A stretch of 6,626 bases of DNA from Candidatus Aenigmatarchaeota archaeon (GCA_016219455.1 JACRMZ010000044.1:10516-17141); one strand, 5' to 3'; shown: positions 1 to 4,809, numbered from the stretch's first letter. Notes: generated by a model from the sequence alone, not told the origin. A program made the numbers and translations.

Positions 1-891
1 ACAAAGACCCAGGAAGGCAAGAGCATGGGAAAAATAGAAATCCCGTCTTCTTTGGACGCAAGTGAAACAGCGCTTATCGCAGCGGCACTGGAAACAATAG
101 AGCGCGTAGGGCCATGTGATGCTGAAGTCCAGACAACGAAAGTCGAAGATGTCCGTTCCACAAAGAGGAAGTACATGATAGAGCGTGCGAAGGAAATTCT
201 GACTCACATGATAGATGAGGGAATGCCTGACGCAAACGAGATAAGCGAACAGATTAAGGAAGCTGTGCGTGCAAGCGAAGTCGTTGAATACATGGGATTG
301 CCGGCAGGGCCAGCTGTGGGGTCAAACGACTCGATTGTCATTGTCGAAGGACGTGCAGACGTAGTCAACCTTTTGAAGAATGGCATAAAGAATGCCATCG
401 CTGTCGAGGGCACAAGCATACCGCAGGCTGTTGTGGACTTGTCAAAACAGAAGAATGTGACACTGTTCACAGACGGCGACAGGGGCGGTGAGTTGATAAC
501 GCGTGAATTAGTCCACCGCGGCTGCGAAATAGATTTCGTTGCCCGTGCCCCTGAAGGCAAGGAGGTCGAAGAACTCACGAAGAAGGAGATACACAAAGCC
601 CTAAGGGAGAGTGTGGCCTTTGCCCAGGAGAAGTCTGCTGGCTCAGAGGAAATATCGCAGGAGCATCACATCCACCAGGAACGTGAACAGCACTTCCCCG
701 AAGAGCAAGGGGAGCGCCAAGAACGGCACGTGCACAATGAACCTCGCGAACAACCAAGAGAGCAGCCGATTATGGAGGCCGAAGTAGAGGTAATAGAAAG
801 CGAAAACCAGTCGGATCAGCCTGTTGTGCATGGCCAACCAGAGCAGCCCCAGAGGGAGGAAAGGAGGATTTTGAGATGTTCAGCGCTGTAA
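1..891 (+). CDS. dnaG: Archaeal DnaG-type primase, 5'-partial, lacking its C-terminal segment in this frame
   Basis: Archaeal DnaG is a TOPRIM-fold protein related to bacterial primase; in archaea it is also found with the RNA exosome. The frame is open from base 1. The ATG at 25 is internal, because the codons before it (TKTQEGKS) continue family-like sequence into IPSSLD..ETALIAAALETIERVGPCDA, so the N-terminus lies outside the window. Counting from that Met, the TOPRIM domain spans about residues 101-175, with the acidic motif VEGRADV (Glu at 346-348) and the DxD motif TDGDRGG (first Asp at 472-474). Residues about 204-285 are a low-complexity linker rich in Gln, Glu, Arg, Pro and His, including REQPREQP. 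The frame ends in RRILRCSAL, unlike the family's C-terminus, which instead appears in the overlapping gene at 876. Family assignment is firm; whether the protein is split or frameshifted is open. Confidence 0.93.
   Translation, partial: TKTQEGKSMGKIEIPSSLDASETALIAAALETIERVGPCDAEVQTTKVEDVRSTKRKYMIERAKEILTHMIDEGMPDANEISEQIKEAVRASEVVEYMGLPAGPAVGSNDSIVIVEGRADVVNLLKNGIKNAIAVEGTSIPQAVVDLSKQKNVTLFTDGDRGGELITRELVHRGCEIDFVARAPEGKEVEELTKKEIHKALRESVAFAQEKSAGSEEISQEHHIHQEREQHFPEEQGERQERHVHNEPREQPREQPIMEAEVEVIESENQSDQPVVHGQPEQPQREERRILRCSAL
862..867 (+). promoter_or_regulatory. Strong Shine-Dalgarno sequence inside the end of dnaG
   Basis: AGGAGG lies 8 bases upstream of the ATG at 876, a near-ideal ribosome binding site embedded in the last codons of dnaG. 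It supports independent or coupled initiation of the C-terminal segment. An internal SD can also stimulate ribosomal frameshifting, so it does not by itself decide between a split gene and a programmed shift. Confidence 0.7.
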
Positions 892-1049
892 AGGGCGTTA
901 AAGAGGCAAAGGCCCTCGTTTTCGATGGTTCTGTTGACCAGAAACTCATCGGATTTGCAATGGACAATGGCATCAAATATGTCCTTGGAATGAAGATTGA
1001 AAGCAATACACGAGTTCCTAGGAATTTGGTGGTATTTACCCAGGAGTAA
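876..1049 (+). CDS. C-terminal segment of archaeal DnaG in a separate overlapping frame (57 aa)
   Basis: This 57-residue frame starts with ATG inside the end of dnaG (16-base overlap) and lies in the -1 frame relative to it. The core, EAKALVFDGSVDQKLIGFA followed by DNGIKYVLG, resembles from memory the conserved end of archaeal DnaG (consensus near A-V-V-F-D-G-I-I-T-Q-R-L-V-D-I-A, then KGVKYLVGAR). It therefore looks like the missing tail of the upstream gene, not an unrelated protein. An AGGAGG at 862-867 sits 8 bases before the ATG, so the tail could be made separately by coupled re-initiation. Alternatives are a -1 frameshift in the purine-rich run 851-868, a natural one-base indel, or an assembly error. 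In the -1 frame the codons just upstream read GGKEDFE, which would join smoothly in a fused protein. The homology is fairly clear; the mode of expression is not. Confidence 0.75.
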   Translation: MFSAVKGVKEAKALVFDGSVDQKLIGFAMDNGIKYVLGMKIESNTRVPRNLVVFTQE

Positions 1050-1058
1050 AATAGCAAC

Positions 1059-1093
1059 GGCGTTTGGAAGGCCAAACGCCAGCCGTTTTATTT
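1059..1093 (+). terminator. Hairpin with T-rich tail after dnaG
   Basis: A perfect 9-bp inverted repeat, GGCGTTTGG at 1059-1067 and CCAAACGCC at 1072-1080, with an AAGG loop, begins 9 bases after the stop of the DnaG tail. TTTTATTT follows at 1086-1093. The shape is that of an intrinsic terminator. The same T-rich stretch is placed to act as the TATA box of the next gene. Confidence 0.65.
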
Positions 1094-1094
1094 A
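1086..1094 (+). promoter_or_regulatory. TATA-like box for the winged-helix gene at 1118
   Basis: TTTTATTTA is centred about 28 bases before the ATG at 1118, the spacing expected for an archaeal TATA box driving a leaderless transcript. No SD-like sequence precedes that ATG, which agrees with leaderless initiation. Confidence 0.5.
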
Positions 1095-1117
1095 ACGCTT
1101 ACAAATGTTGTGTATGT

Positions 1118-1387
1118 ATGGAGAACCTCCAGAGAATTGAAGCCAAGTTGGACGCGATGGATAGGAAGCTTAACGAAGTCATCCTTGAATTAAAAACAAA
1201 AAAATTAAGGGATATCCATCTAAAGATTCTTGACCTTGCTGAGAGCTGGGTTTCAACATCCGATTTATCCAAAGTTCTCCATTATAGGCAGGAATATATA
1301 AGTCGGGCCATGGGCGATTTGAGAGGAATGGACCTTGTTGAGGAACGCAGGGATAAGAAAAAAATCCAATATAAGAAGAAATCATAA
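1118..1387 (+). CDS. Small coiled-coil / winged-helix DNA-binding protein (89 aa)
   Basis: I do not recognise a named family. Residues about 3-28 (LQRIEAKLDAMDRKLNEVIL) have the heptad pattern of a short coiled coil, probably for dimerisation. Residues about 33-80 look like a winged helix: a first helix HLKILDLAESW, then TSDLSKVLHYRQEYISRAMGDLRGMDLVEERRD, which matches the helix-turn-helix and wing pattern of MarR/ArsR-like regulators. The C-terminus is very basic (KKKIQYKKKS). The frame extends upstream to a TTG at 1064, but that codon lies inside the terminator hairpin; the ATG at 1118 sits 28 bases below a TATA-like box and is preferred. The gene converges on thpR with only 5 bases between the stop codons. 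A transcriptional regulator is likely; its target is unknown. Confidence 0.75.
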   Translation: MENLQRIEAKLDAMDRKLNEVILELKTKKLRDIHLKILDLAESWVSTSDLSKVLHYRQEYISRAMGDLRGMDLVEERRDKKKIQYKKKS

Positions 1388-1396
1388 CGCCGTTAT
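1384..1396. repeat. Palindrome joining two convergent stop codons
   Basis: ATAACG-C-CGTTAT is a perfect 6-bp inverted repeat around a single base. Its arms contain the TAA stop of the plus-strand gene (1385-1387) and the TAA stop of thpR on the minus strand (1393-1395). An almost identical palindrome, TAACGGCGTTA, carries the stop of the AAA+ gene at 3743-3753. It may be a shared bidirectional end-of-gene signal or a protein site. Confidence 0.55.
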
Positions 1397-1890
1397 AGAA
1401 TTCTTGACCAAAATTTGATGTATATTGGGCCTTTGGGCGTTAGAACGCTTTGAAAGAGGACAATTTCATTAATTTCCATTCGTCCGAAGTAATGCGTAGA
1501 ATAATTGTTAACTATTGAGGTCGCGTTTATCGGTTCGTTAAACCGTGCTATGGTCATATGTGGTGTGTTTCCTCTAAAATTTTTGAGAAGTGCTTCTAAC
1601 TCACCTCTACCCTCAGTAATTCCGATCCAAAGAACCCGTGCCCGCATTGGTGAAGGATAGCAATCAAGACCGTGAAGGCCAATAAAAAAGCGTGACACAT
1701 TCACGTTATTTATCGTCTCCTTCACACTGTTAACTTCATCTTCACGTAGCTCTCCAAGGAAGTTCAGTGTTAGATGGAGGTTTTCTTTCTCGACAAACTT
1801 TGCATGTAAAATTGGCCGTATTTCTTCAATGAGCTCATAAATAGAGTCTTTGAGTTTGGTACTGGCAGCAATACCTATAAAGCAACGCAC
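1393..1890 (-). CDS. thpR: RNA 2',3'-cyclic phosphodiesterase / 2'-5' RNA ligase family protein
   Basis: This is a member of the 2H phosphoesterase superfamily (ThpR/LigT). These enzymes open RNA 2',3'-cyclic phosphates to 2'-phosphates and can join tRNA halves by a 2'-5' bond in vitro. The start MRCFIGIA is typical of the family. Both catalytic HxT motifs are present: H39-L-T41 in ENLHLTLNFLGE and H111-M-T113 in TPHMTIARF. At 165 residues it is short for the family (usually about 175-190). The stretch before the second motif (GELEALLKNFRGNTPHMT) appears to lack roughly 10-15 residues, but both catalytic histidines remain, so activity is plausible. The start codon is GTG, with no SD and a TATA element about 26 bases upstream, which fits a leaderless mRNA shared with the divergent gene at 1942. 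Confidence 0.92.
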   Translation of the reverse strand: MRCFIGIAASTKLKDSIYELIEEIRPILHAKFVEKENLHLTLNFLGELREDEVNSVKETINNVNVSRFFIGLHGLDCYPSPMRARVLWIGITEGRGELEALLKNFRGNTPHMTIARFNEPINATSIVNNYSTHYFGRMEINEIVLFQSVLTPKGPIYIKFWSRIL

Positions 1891-1910
1891 GGAAAAATTA
1901 ACACATTAAC

Positions 1911-1922
1911 AAATTTATAATT
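1911..1922. promoter_or_regulatory. Shared divergent TATA element between thpR and the wHTH gene
   Basis: AAATTTATAATT reads as a TATA box on both strands (TTTATAA on plus, TTATAAATT on minus). Its centre is about 25-26 bases from the GTG of the plus-strand gene at 1942 and about 26 bases from the GTG of thpR at 1890. One element is thus placed to direct leaderless transcription both ways, and the symmetry helped choose both starts. Confidence 0.6.
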
Positions 1923-1941
1923 GAACGGTATTCAATACAGT

Positions 1942-2238
1942 GTGAGAAAAACAAACAATGATGTTTTGAGAGCCATTGTTGGTGTTTTATTGCGTTATCC
2001 ACAGGGAATATGGCTTAGGAGGCTTGCCCAAGAAGCCAAAATACCGCCATCAACCCTTCATTATCACATTTCAAAATCACTCTCTCAGATAACCCAAAGC
2101 TCCGGGGCAAGGGGGCCTGATGGCAACTATTTCGGTATTCGTGTAATCAAACTCAAACAAGGCGTTCTAAAACGCCTCGAACGGGGGGAAAATCTTGAGA
2201 ACATCCTCACAGAGCTTAAAACCCTCTCAATGATGTGA
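1942..2238 (+). CDS. Small winged-helix DNA-binding protein (98 aa)
   Basis: No named family is recognised. Residues about 7-47 form a helix-turn-helix: AIVGVLLRYP, then WLRRLAQEAKIPPSTLHYHISKSL, where PPSTLHYHISK has the look of a recognition helix. Residues about 52-70 (QSSGARGPDGNYFGIRVIKL) could be the wing. A C-terminal helix follows (LKRLERGENLENILTELKTL). The frame opens at a TTG at 1921 directly after a stop, but the GTG at 1942 lies about 25 bases below the divergent TATA element and is preferred. The gene borders the TCAC-rich region before the AAA+ gene, so it could be the protein that binds the repeats or a repressor of its own promoter. That is inferred from position only. Confidence 0.72.
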   Translation: MRKTNNDVLRAIVGVLLRYPQGIWLRRLAQEAKIPPSTLHYHISKSLSQITQSSGARGPDGNYFGIRVIKLKQGVLKRLERGENLENILTELKTLSMM

Positions 2239-2266
2239 GTGATGTTACAACGCAAAATCGATTTTT

Positions 2267-2280
2267 ACTCTCACTTAGGG
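2267..2280 (+). repeat. Direct repeat ACTCTCACTTAGG, first copy
   Basis: ACTCTCACTTAGG here recurs as ACTCTCACTTTAGG at 2350-2363, 83 bases downstream, with one T inserted. Each copy contains a TCAC core but is longer than the array consensus, so it may be a separate protein site at the left edge of the region. Confidence 0.5.
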
Positions 2281-2291
2281 TCTAAAGACCC
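2278..2291. repeat. Inverted repeat GGGTCT-AA-AGACCC
   Basis: A perfect 6-bp inverted repeat with a 2-base centre lies 40 bases after the stop of the winged-helix gene and overlaps the first ACTCTCACTTAGG copy. It could be a weak terminator hairpin (5-bp stem with a TAAA loop) or a dimer binding site. The following ATTTTG is only weakly T-rich. Confidence 0.4.
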
Positions 2292-2349
2292 GGAATTTTG
2301 CTATACTCACTCACAGTTTAAGTAAAATATCGGGCTAATATATTCTATA

Positions 2350-2363
2350 ACTCTCACTTTAGG
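2350..2363 (+). repeat. Direct repeat ACTCTCACTTTAGG, second copy
   Basis: Second copy of the element at 2267-2280, with one extra T. It lies in the same TCAC-rich intergenic region. Confidence 0.5.
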
Positions 2364-2424
2364 TGTAAAATACGTTAAAAACAGGTAAAAGTGCTCACAA
2401 ATACCAATTATCACATAAAAAAGT

Positions 2425-2577
2425 TCACGCCGGTCTTCATTTTACCTTCACAAAACACTCATGAACAGTTCACGTGATTCACGTTATTGTCATACGTGTG
2501 TCATATTTTATTCACATTTGTTCACATATAATCACGTGAAGAGTAATAATTGTCACGTGATGGTGTGTGAACTTCAC
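2425..2577 (+). repeat. Helically phased TCAY repeat array (iteron-like)
   Basis: TCAC or TCAT begins at 2425, 2437, 2448, 2459, 2470, 2479, 2490, 2501, 2512, 2522, 2532, 2553 and 2574. The steps are 12, 11, 11, 11, 9, 11, 11, 11, 10, 10, 21 and 21 bases, so every unit falls on nearly the same face of the helix. The core is usually preceded by T or G and often followed by G or A then T (approximately KTCACRT). Three units (2470, 2532, 2553) are perfect TCACGTGA palindromes, and GTGAACTTCAC at 2567-2577 is another inverted pair. The array lies about 90 bases upstream of the AAA+ ATPase. It resembles initiator iterons, partition sites, or the tandem WATCACW operators of ribbon-helix-helix repressors, though the period differs from the last. 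Confidence 0.75.
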
Positions 2578-2634
2578 GAAAATATACATGTAAGTAACGT
2601 GATAATAATGTGAAAAAGAATAAAAATATGAACG

Positions 2635-2643
2635 TTTAATAAA
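2635..2643 (+). promoter_or_regulatory. TATA-like box for the AAA+ gene
   Basis: TTTAATAAA is centred about 27 bases before the ATG at 2666, matching the leaderless spacing of other genes in the window. GTGA elements at 2599, 2610 and 2661 flank it, so a protein binding GTGA/TCAC could directly control access to this promoter. Confidence 0.5.
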
Positions 2644-2665
2644 CATGATATGAAGGTCGTGTGAA

Positions 2666-3745
2666 ATGGACAAAACCAACGAAAATAGTCCTCACGAGGA
2701 ACAGGCCACCAAATGGCTTAAGGAGGCGGGGTGGGTTCAAAATCCATTTACATTAAACATAATACCTTCCATTTTCGTTGGTTTTGAACCACAACGGCGA
2801 GATATAGAAAACCATCTTCAATTGGGTCATAAATTTGCCTTTATTTCTGGTGGTCCTGGTACAGGAAAAACCAATTTTCTTAAAAATTTAGAGTCTTCTT
2901 TGGAGTTGAAATATCATGTTGTGTATTTTCCAAAGCCACCACCAAAAGAGGAGGTTCTTGAGAGTTTGATAAACGAGTTCCCGCCTTCATTTCTTGAGAG
3001 GATTTTCAGAAAAAAATACACCATGTCAACTCTCCACGAATTCATCAAAAAAAGGATGAAAAAACCGATTCTATTGCTTGTTGACGAGGCCCATGAGGCA
3101 GATACAGAGGTTTTAATGTGGTTACGAACGTGGGTAGATCAGGTAGATGGGCTTCATGCAATTTTTGCGGGTCTTGACATGTTTGAGGAGAAATTAAGGC
3201 AGGAACTTGAGACCCTTGCTACACGAATAAACACAAAGGTCGTTCTTGAGGCCCTTAGCGAGGAGCAGACACGCTCTCTCATAAAAAACAGGATAGAGCA
3301 TTTTAAAGGAACCGGCATAAACCCGTTTACTGAGGATTGCATAAAGGAAATATATGGCCAAACGGGTGGCATACCAAGGGAAATCCTAAAGGCCTGCGAC
3401 GCCCTTGTGAGAAAGGCTATAGAGAGGAACGAGCGGGTTATCGGAACGACAAAACAGGAAGAGGAAGAAGAGCCGCTTCTCAAGGATATGCTTAGGAGAC
3501 TGCCATTCAAGCAGCGTGAACTGATAAAGCTTCTTTCAGAGATAGAAGAGATGACACCAGCAGACATAGCTAAAACCGTCAAAGAGCGGGGATGGAAATA
3601 CAAAAGCGAGCAGGATGCAACACGTTCAGTGAATAACATCCTTAATCGGCTTATGGAAGATGGCTATGTCGAGAGAAGGGAGTGGGGAAAAGGTTATGCA
3701 TACAGGCTTAGCACCAGGACCAAAAACGCGTTCATACAGAGTTAA
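2666..3745 (+). CDS. AAA+ ATPase with C-terminal winged helix (ORC/Cdc6- or ExeA/TniB-like)
   Basis: Walker A is G62-GPGTGK-T69. Walker B is LLLVDE ending at D140-E141. A sensor-1-like stretch is AIFAGLDMFEEKL (165-177), R187 in LATRINTKV is placed like an arginine finger, and G234-GIPREI holds a sensor-2-like arginine (R238). The N-terminal WVQNPFTLNIIPSIFVGFEPQRRDIE and the GGIPRE motif look more like ExeA/TniB-type ATPases than classic archaeal Orc1/Cdc6. The acidic spacer KQEEEEEP (263-270) leads into a winged helix (about 280-350) ending GYVERREWGKGYAYRL, which gives an ORC-like ATPase plus DNA-binding layout. Its start is leaderless (TATA 27 bases upstream, no SD) and it sits beside the phased TCAY array, which suggests an initiator, a segregation ATPase or a self-regulating factor. 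The ATPase assignment is firm; the cellular role is inference. Confidence 0.85.
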   Translation: MDKTNENSPHEEQATKWLKEAGWVQNPFTLNIIPSIFVGFEPQRRDIENHLQLGHKFAFISGGPGTGKTNFLKNLESSLELKYHVVYFPKPPPKEEVLESLINEFPPSFLERIFRKKYTMSTLHEFIKKRMKKPILLLVDEAHEADTEVLMWLRTWVDQVDGLHAIFAGLDMFEEKLRQELETLATRINTKVVLEALSEEQTRSLIKNRIEHFKGTGINPFTEDCIKEIYGQTGGIPREILKACDALVRKAIERNERVIGTTKQEEEEEPLLKDMLRRLPFKQRELIKLLSEIEEMTPADIAKTVKERGWKYKSEQDATRSVNNILNRLMEDGYVERREWGKGYAYRLSTRTKNAFIQS

Positions 3746-3759
3746 CGGCGTTATATAAT
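3743..3759 (+). promoter_or_regulatory. Stop-codon palindrome TAACGGCGTTA overlapping a TATA-like sequence
   Basis: TAACGGCGTTA (3743-3753) is a palindrome that begins with the AAA+ stop codon and nearly matches the one at 1385-1395. It runs into TTATATAAT (3751-3759), a good TATA box. That box is too close to the ATG at 3758 to serve it but lies about 27 bases before the in-frame ATG at 3782. Confidence 0.45.
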
Positions 3760-4465
3760 GAATTTAAGGTGGTATATGGAAATGATAACTATGTTTCCCA
3801 TAATAGCATCTGGGGTAGTGGCAGTCGCCACATACAAGCTTAGGATACTTAATGCCAGCGGGAGCACGGCAGCCTTTGCGTTGGCCGCCTGGATATGGTG
3901 GTATTATGGCGCACAATGGTTGTCTATCCTCATATCATTCATGCTTATCGGTTATATCGCCACAAAATGGAAATACTCACAAAAAAAGCAGATGGGTATT
4001 GAGGAGGGTGGTTTTGGTGAACGGGGCGCAGGAAGTGTCCTTGCAAACGGTCTTCCTGCGGCGTTATTTCTTCTTATCGCATCACCTATTGGCTTTTTGG
4101 GTTCTGTTGCCACGGCTTTGTCAGATACGCTGGCAAGCGAGATAGGTCCGTTGGCCGGAAAGGCCCGTTTGATAACGGGTTTTGGCAGTGTGAAGCCGGG
4201 GACTGATGGCGGCGTCTCGCCATTGGGGACTCTTGCATCATGCGTTGGTGCGTTTATAACGGCTTCCTTGGCTCCGTTGGTTGGAATCAGCGCAGGTGGC
4301 GCGTTTTCGGCGTTTATCGGAGGGATAGCCGGCTGCAATATCGATTCTATTCTTGGCGCGTCCCTTGAGCGCAAAGGGCTTCTAGATAAGAATCAGGTCA
4401 ATTTCATTTCGGCTGTTTTTGGCGGATTGCTGGCTTCAATTTTGTTCGTTTTCCTCCCTTGGTAA
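3758..4465 (+). CDS. DUF92 family integral membrane protein
   Basis: DUF92 (TIGR00297-type) proteins are polytopic membrane proteins. Plant and cyanobacterial relatives include phytyl-phosphate kinase (VTE6), so an isoprenoid-phosphate kinase role is possible here but unproven. Family signatures are present in order: ERGAGSVLANG (88-98), SDTLASEIGPL (122-132), RLITGFGSVKPGTDGGVSPLGTLAS (137-161, seen in parts), NIDSILGASLE (194-204) and KNQVNFISA (211-219). Hydrophobic segments lie near 13-28, 37-50, 54-68, 99-120, 157-175, 177-192 and 216-233. The length of 235 residues is normal for the family. The first ATG is 12 bases after the AAA+ stop, so co-transcription is possible. A TATA-like sequence overlapping that ATG would instead favour ATG 3782 (residue 9), which still precedes the first membrane segment. 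Confidence 0.88.
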   Translation: MNLRWYMEMITMFPIIASGVVAVATYKLRILNASGSTAAFALAAWIWWYYGAQWLSILISFMLIGYIATKWKYSQKKQMGIEEGGFGERGAGSVLANGLPAALFLLIASPIGFLGSVATALSDTLASEIGPLAGKARLITGFGSVKPGTDGGVSPLGTLASCVGAFITASLAPLVGISAGGAFSAFIGGIAGCNIDSILGASLERKGLLDKNQVNFISAVFGGLLASILFVFLPW

Positions 4466-4473
4466 ATATTTAA
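4464..4473 (+). promoter_or_regulatory. TATA-like box for the PRC-barrel gene
   Basis: AAATATTTAA overlaps the stop codon of the DUF92 gene. A start of transcription about 26 bases on would fall near 4495, leaving a leader of about 45 bases before the ATG at 4540. That leader contains a hairpin and an SD, unlike the leaderless genes elsewhere in the window. Confidence 0.5.
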
Positions 4474-4502
4474 GTGGCTGGGCAAATAAAATAATGGGGC
4501 AT

Positions 4503-4519
4503 ATGCGTATCTAACGCAT
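4503..4519 (+). promoter_or_regulatory. Leader hairpin upstream of the PRC-barrel gene
   Basis: ATGCGT (4503-4508) and ACGCAT (4514-4519) form a perfect 6-bp inverted repeat with a 5-base loop, just before the ribosome binding site. It may protect or regulate the leader, or be an operator. A six-codon frame (ATG at 4494, TAA at 4512-4514) runs through it. Confidence 0.4.
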
Positions 4520-4526
4520 CCCAAAT

Positions 4527-4534
4527 AGGAGGTG
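4527..4534 (+). promoter_or_regulatory. Strong Shine-Dalgarno sequence for the PRC-barrel gene
   Basis: AGGAGGTG is a near-perfect match to the 16S 3' end complement and lies 5 bases before ATG 4540. It fixes that start codon and predicts high expression. Confidence 0.8.
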
Positions 4535-4539
4535 TAATA

Positions 4540-4809
4540 ATGCTGGATGACAACAGGAAAGTTCGTGCCAAGGATATAATGGGTAAGATAGTCATAAGCG
4601 AAGAGTCTGGAAGGAAGTTCGGAGTCGTCGGTGACGTAAGCTTCATACCGGAAAGCGGTGAGTTGATGAGCATTCTCATCGCAAGCCCGACAAAGCACGC
4701 CGTCGACCTTGAGGTCCACGAAGACGACAAAGGAAACATACAGGTCCCGTTTTCCTCAGTCAGGAGTGTTGGGGATTTCGTCATTGTGAGCGAGAAGGAA
4801 ATAATTTAG
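4540..4809 (+). CDS. PRC-barrel domain protein (89 aa)
   Basis: The protein is a single PRC-barrel, the small beta-barrel fold of photosynthetic reaction-centre H subunit and RimM; free-standing copies are common in archaea, mostly without known function. The pattern VRAKDIMGKIVISEESGRKFGVVGDVSF (about 8-35) gives the first strands with the typical G-x-x-V/I-G turn. The later part IQVPFSSVRSVGDFVIVSE (about 67-85) is the classic end, where V/I-P-x-x-x-V-x-x-V-G-D is characteristic. It is acidic and has no signal peptide, membrane segment or metal-binding cysteines, so it is cytoplasmic. The strong SD and own promoter suggest abundant expression. The genes around it give no clear clue to its partner. 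Confidence 0.9.
   Translation: MLDDNRKVRAKDIMGKIVISEESGRKFGVVGDVSFIPESGELMSILIASPTKHAVDLEVHEDDKGNIQVPFSSVRSVGDFVIVSEKEII

Larger units (their letters stand above)
2239..2665. other. A/T-rich non-coding region packed with TCAC/GTGA elements
   Basis: This 427-base stretch has no credible gene. By hand I count 15 TCAC and about 8 GTGA, where roughly 3 in total would be expected by chance in balanced sequence. TCAC dominates from 2271 to 2577 and GTGA from 2567 to 2664, next to the AAA+ start. The right end (about 2600-2650) is almost entirely A/T. This composition fits a replication origin, a partition site or a large operator; no known archaeal ORB sequence is visible. Confidence 0.6.

Noticed and set aside
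855..875. Classical -1 slippery heptamer for the dnaG frameshift
   Set aside because: No X-XXY-YYZ heptamer in the correct frame is present near the overlap; the SD makes re-initiation at least as likely.
770..1075. 101-residue minus-strand frame opposite the end of dnaG
   Set aside because: It lies across the DnaG tail, which has convincing homology on the plus strand.
2425..2577. CRISPR-like array
   Set aside because: Units are about 11 bases with only a four-base core and no unique spacers of the usual 30-40 bases; no cas genes are present.
2239..2665. Canonical archaeal origin recognition boxes
   Set aside because: No copy resembling the known ORB/mini-ORB sequence with its G-run was seen, so an ORB-type origin cannot be claimed.
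3154..3639. 161-residue minus-strand frame opposite the AAA+ gene
   Set aside because: It is antisense to a clear ATPase, has low-complexity Ser/Phe-rich composition and no promoter or SD.
3952..4374. 140-residue minus-strand frame opposite the DUF92 gene
   Set aside because: Pro/Ala-rich antisense of conserved DUF92 motifs; no independent support.
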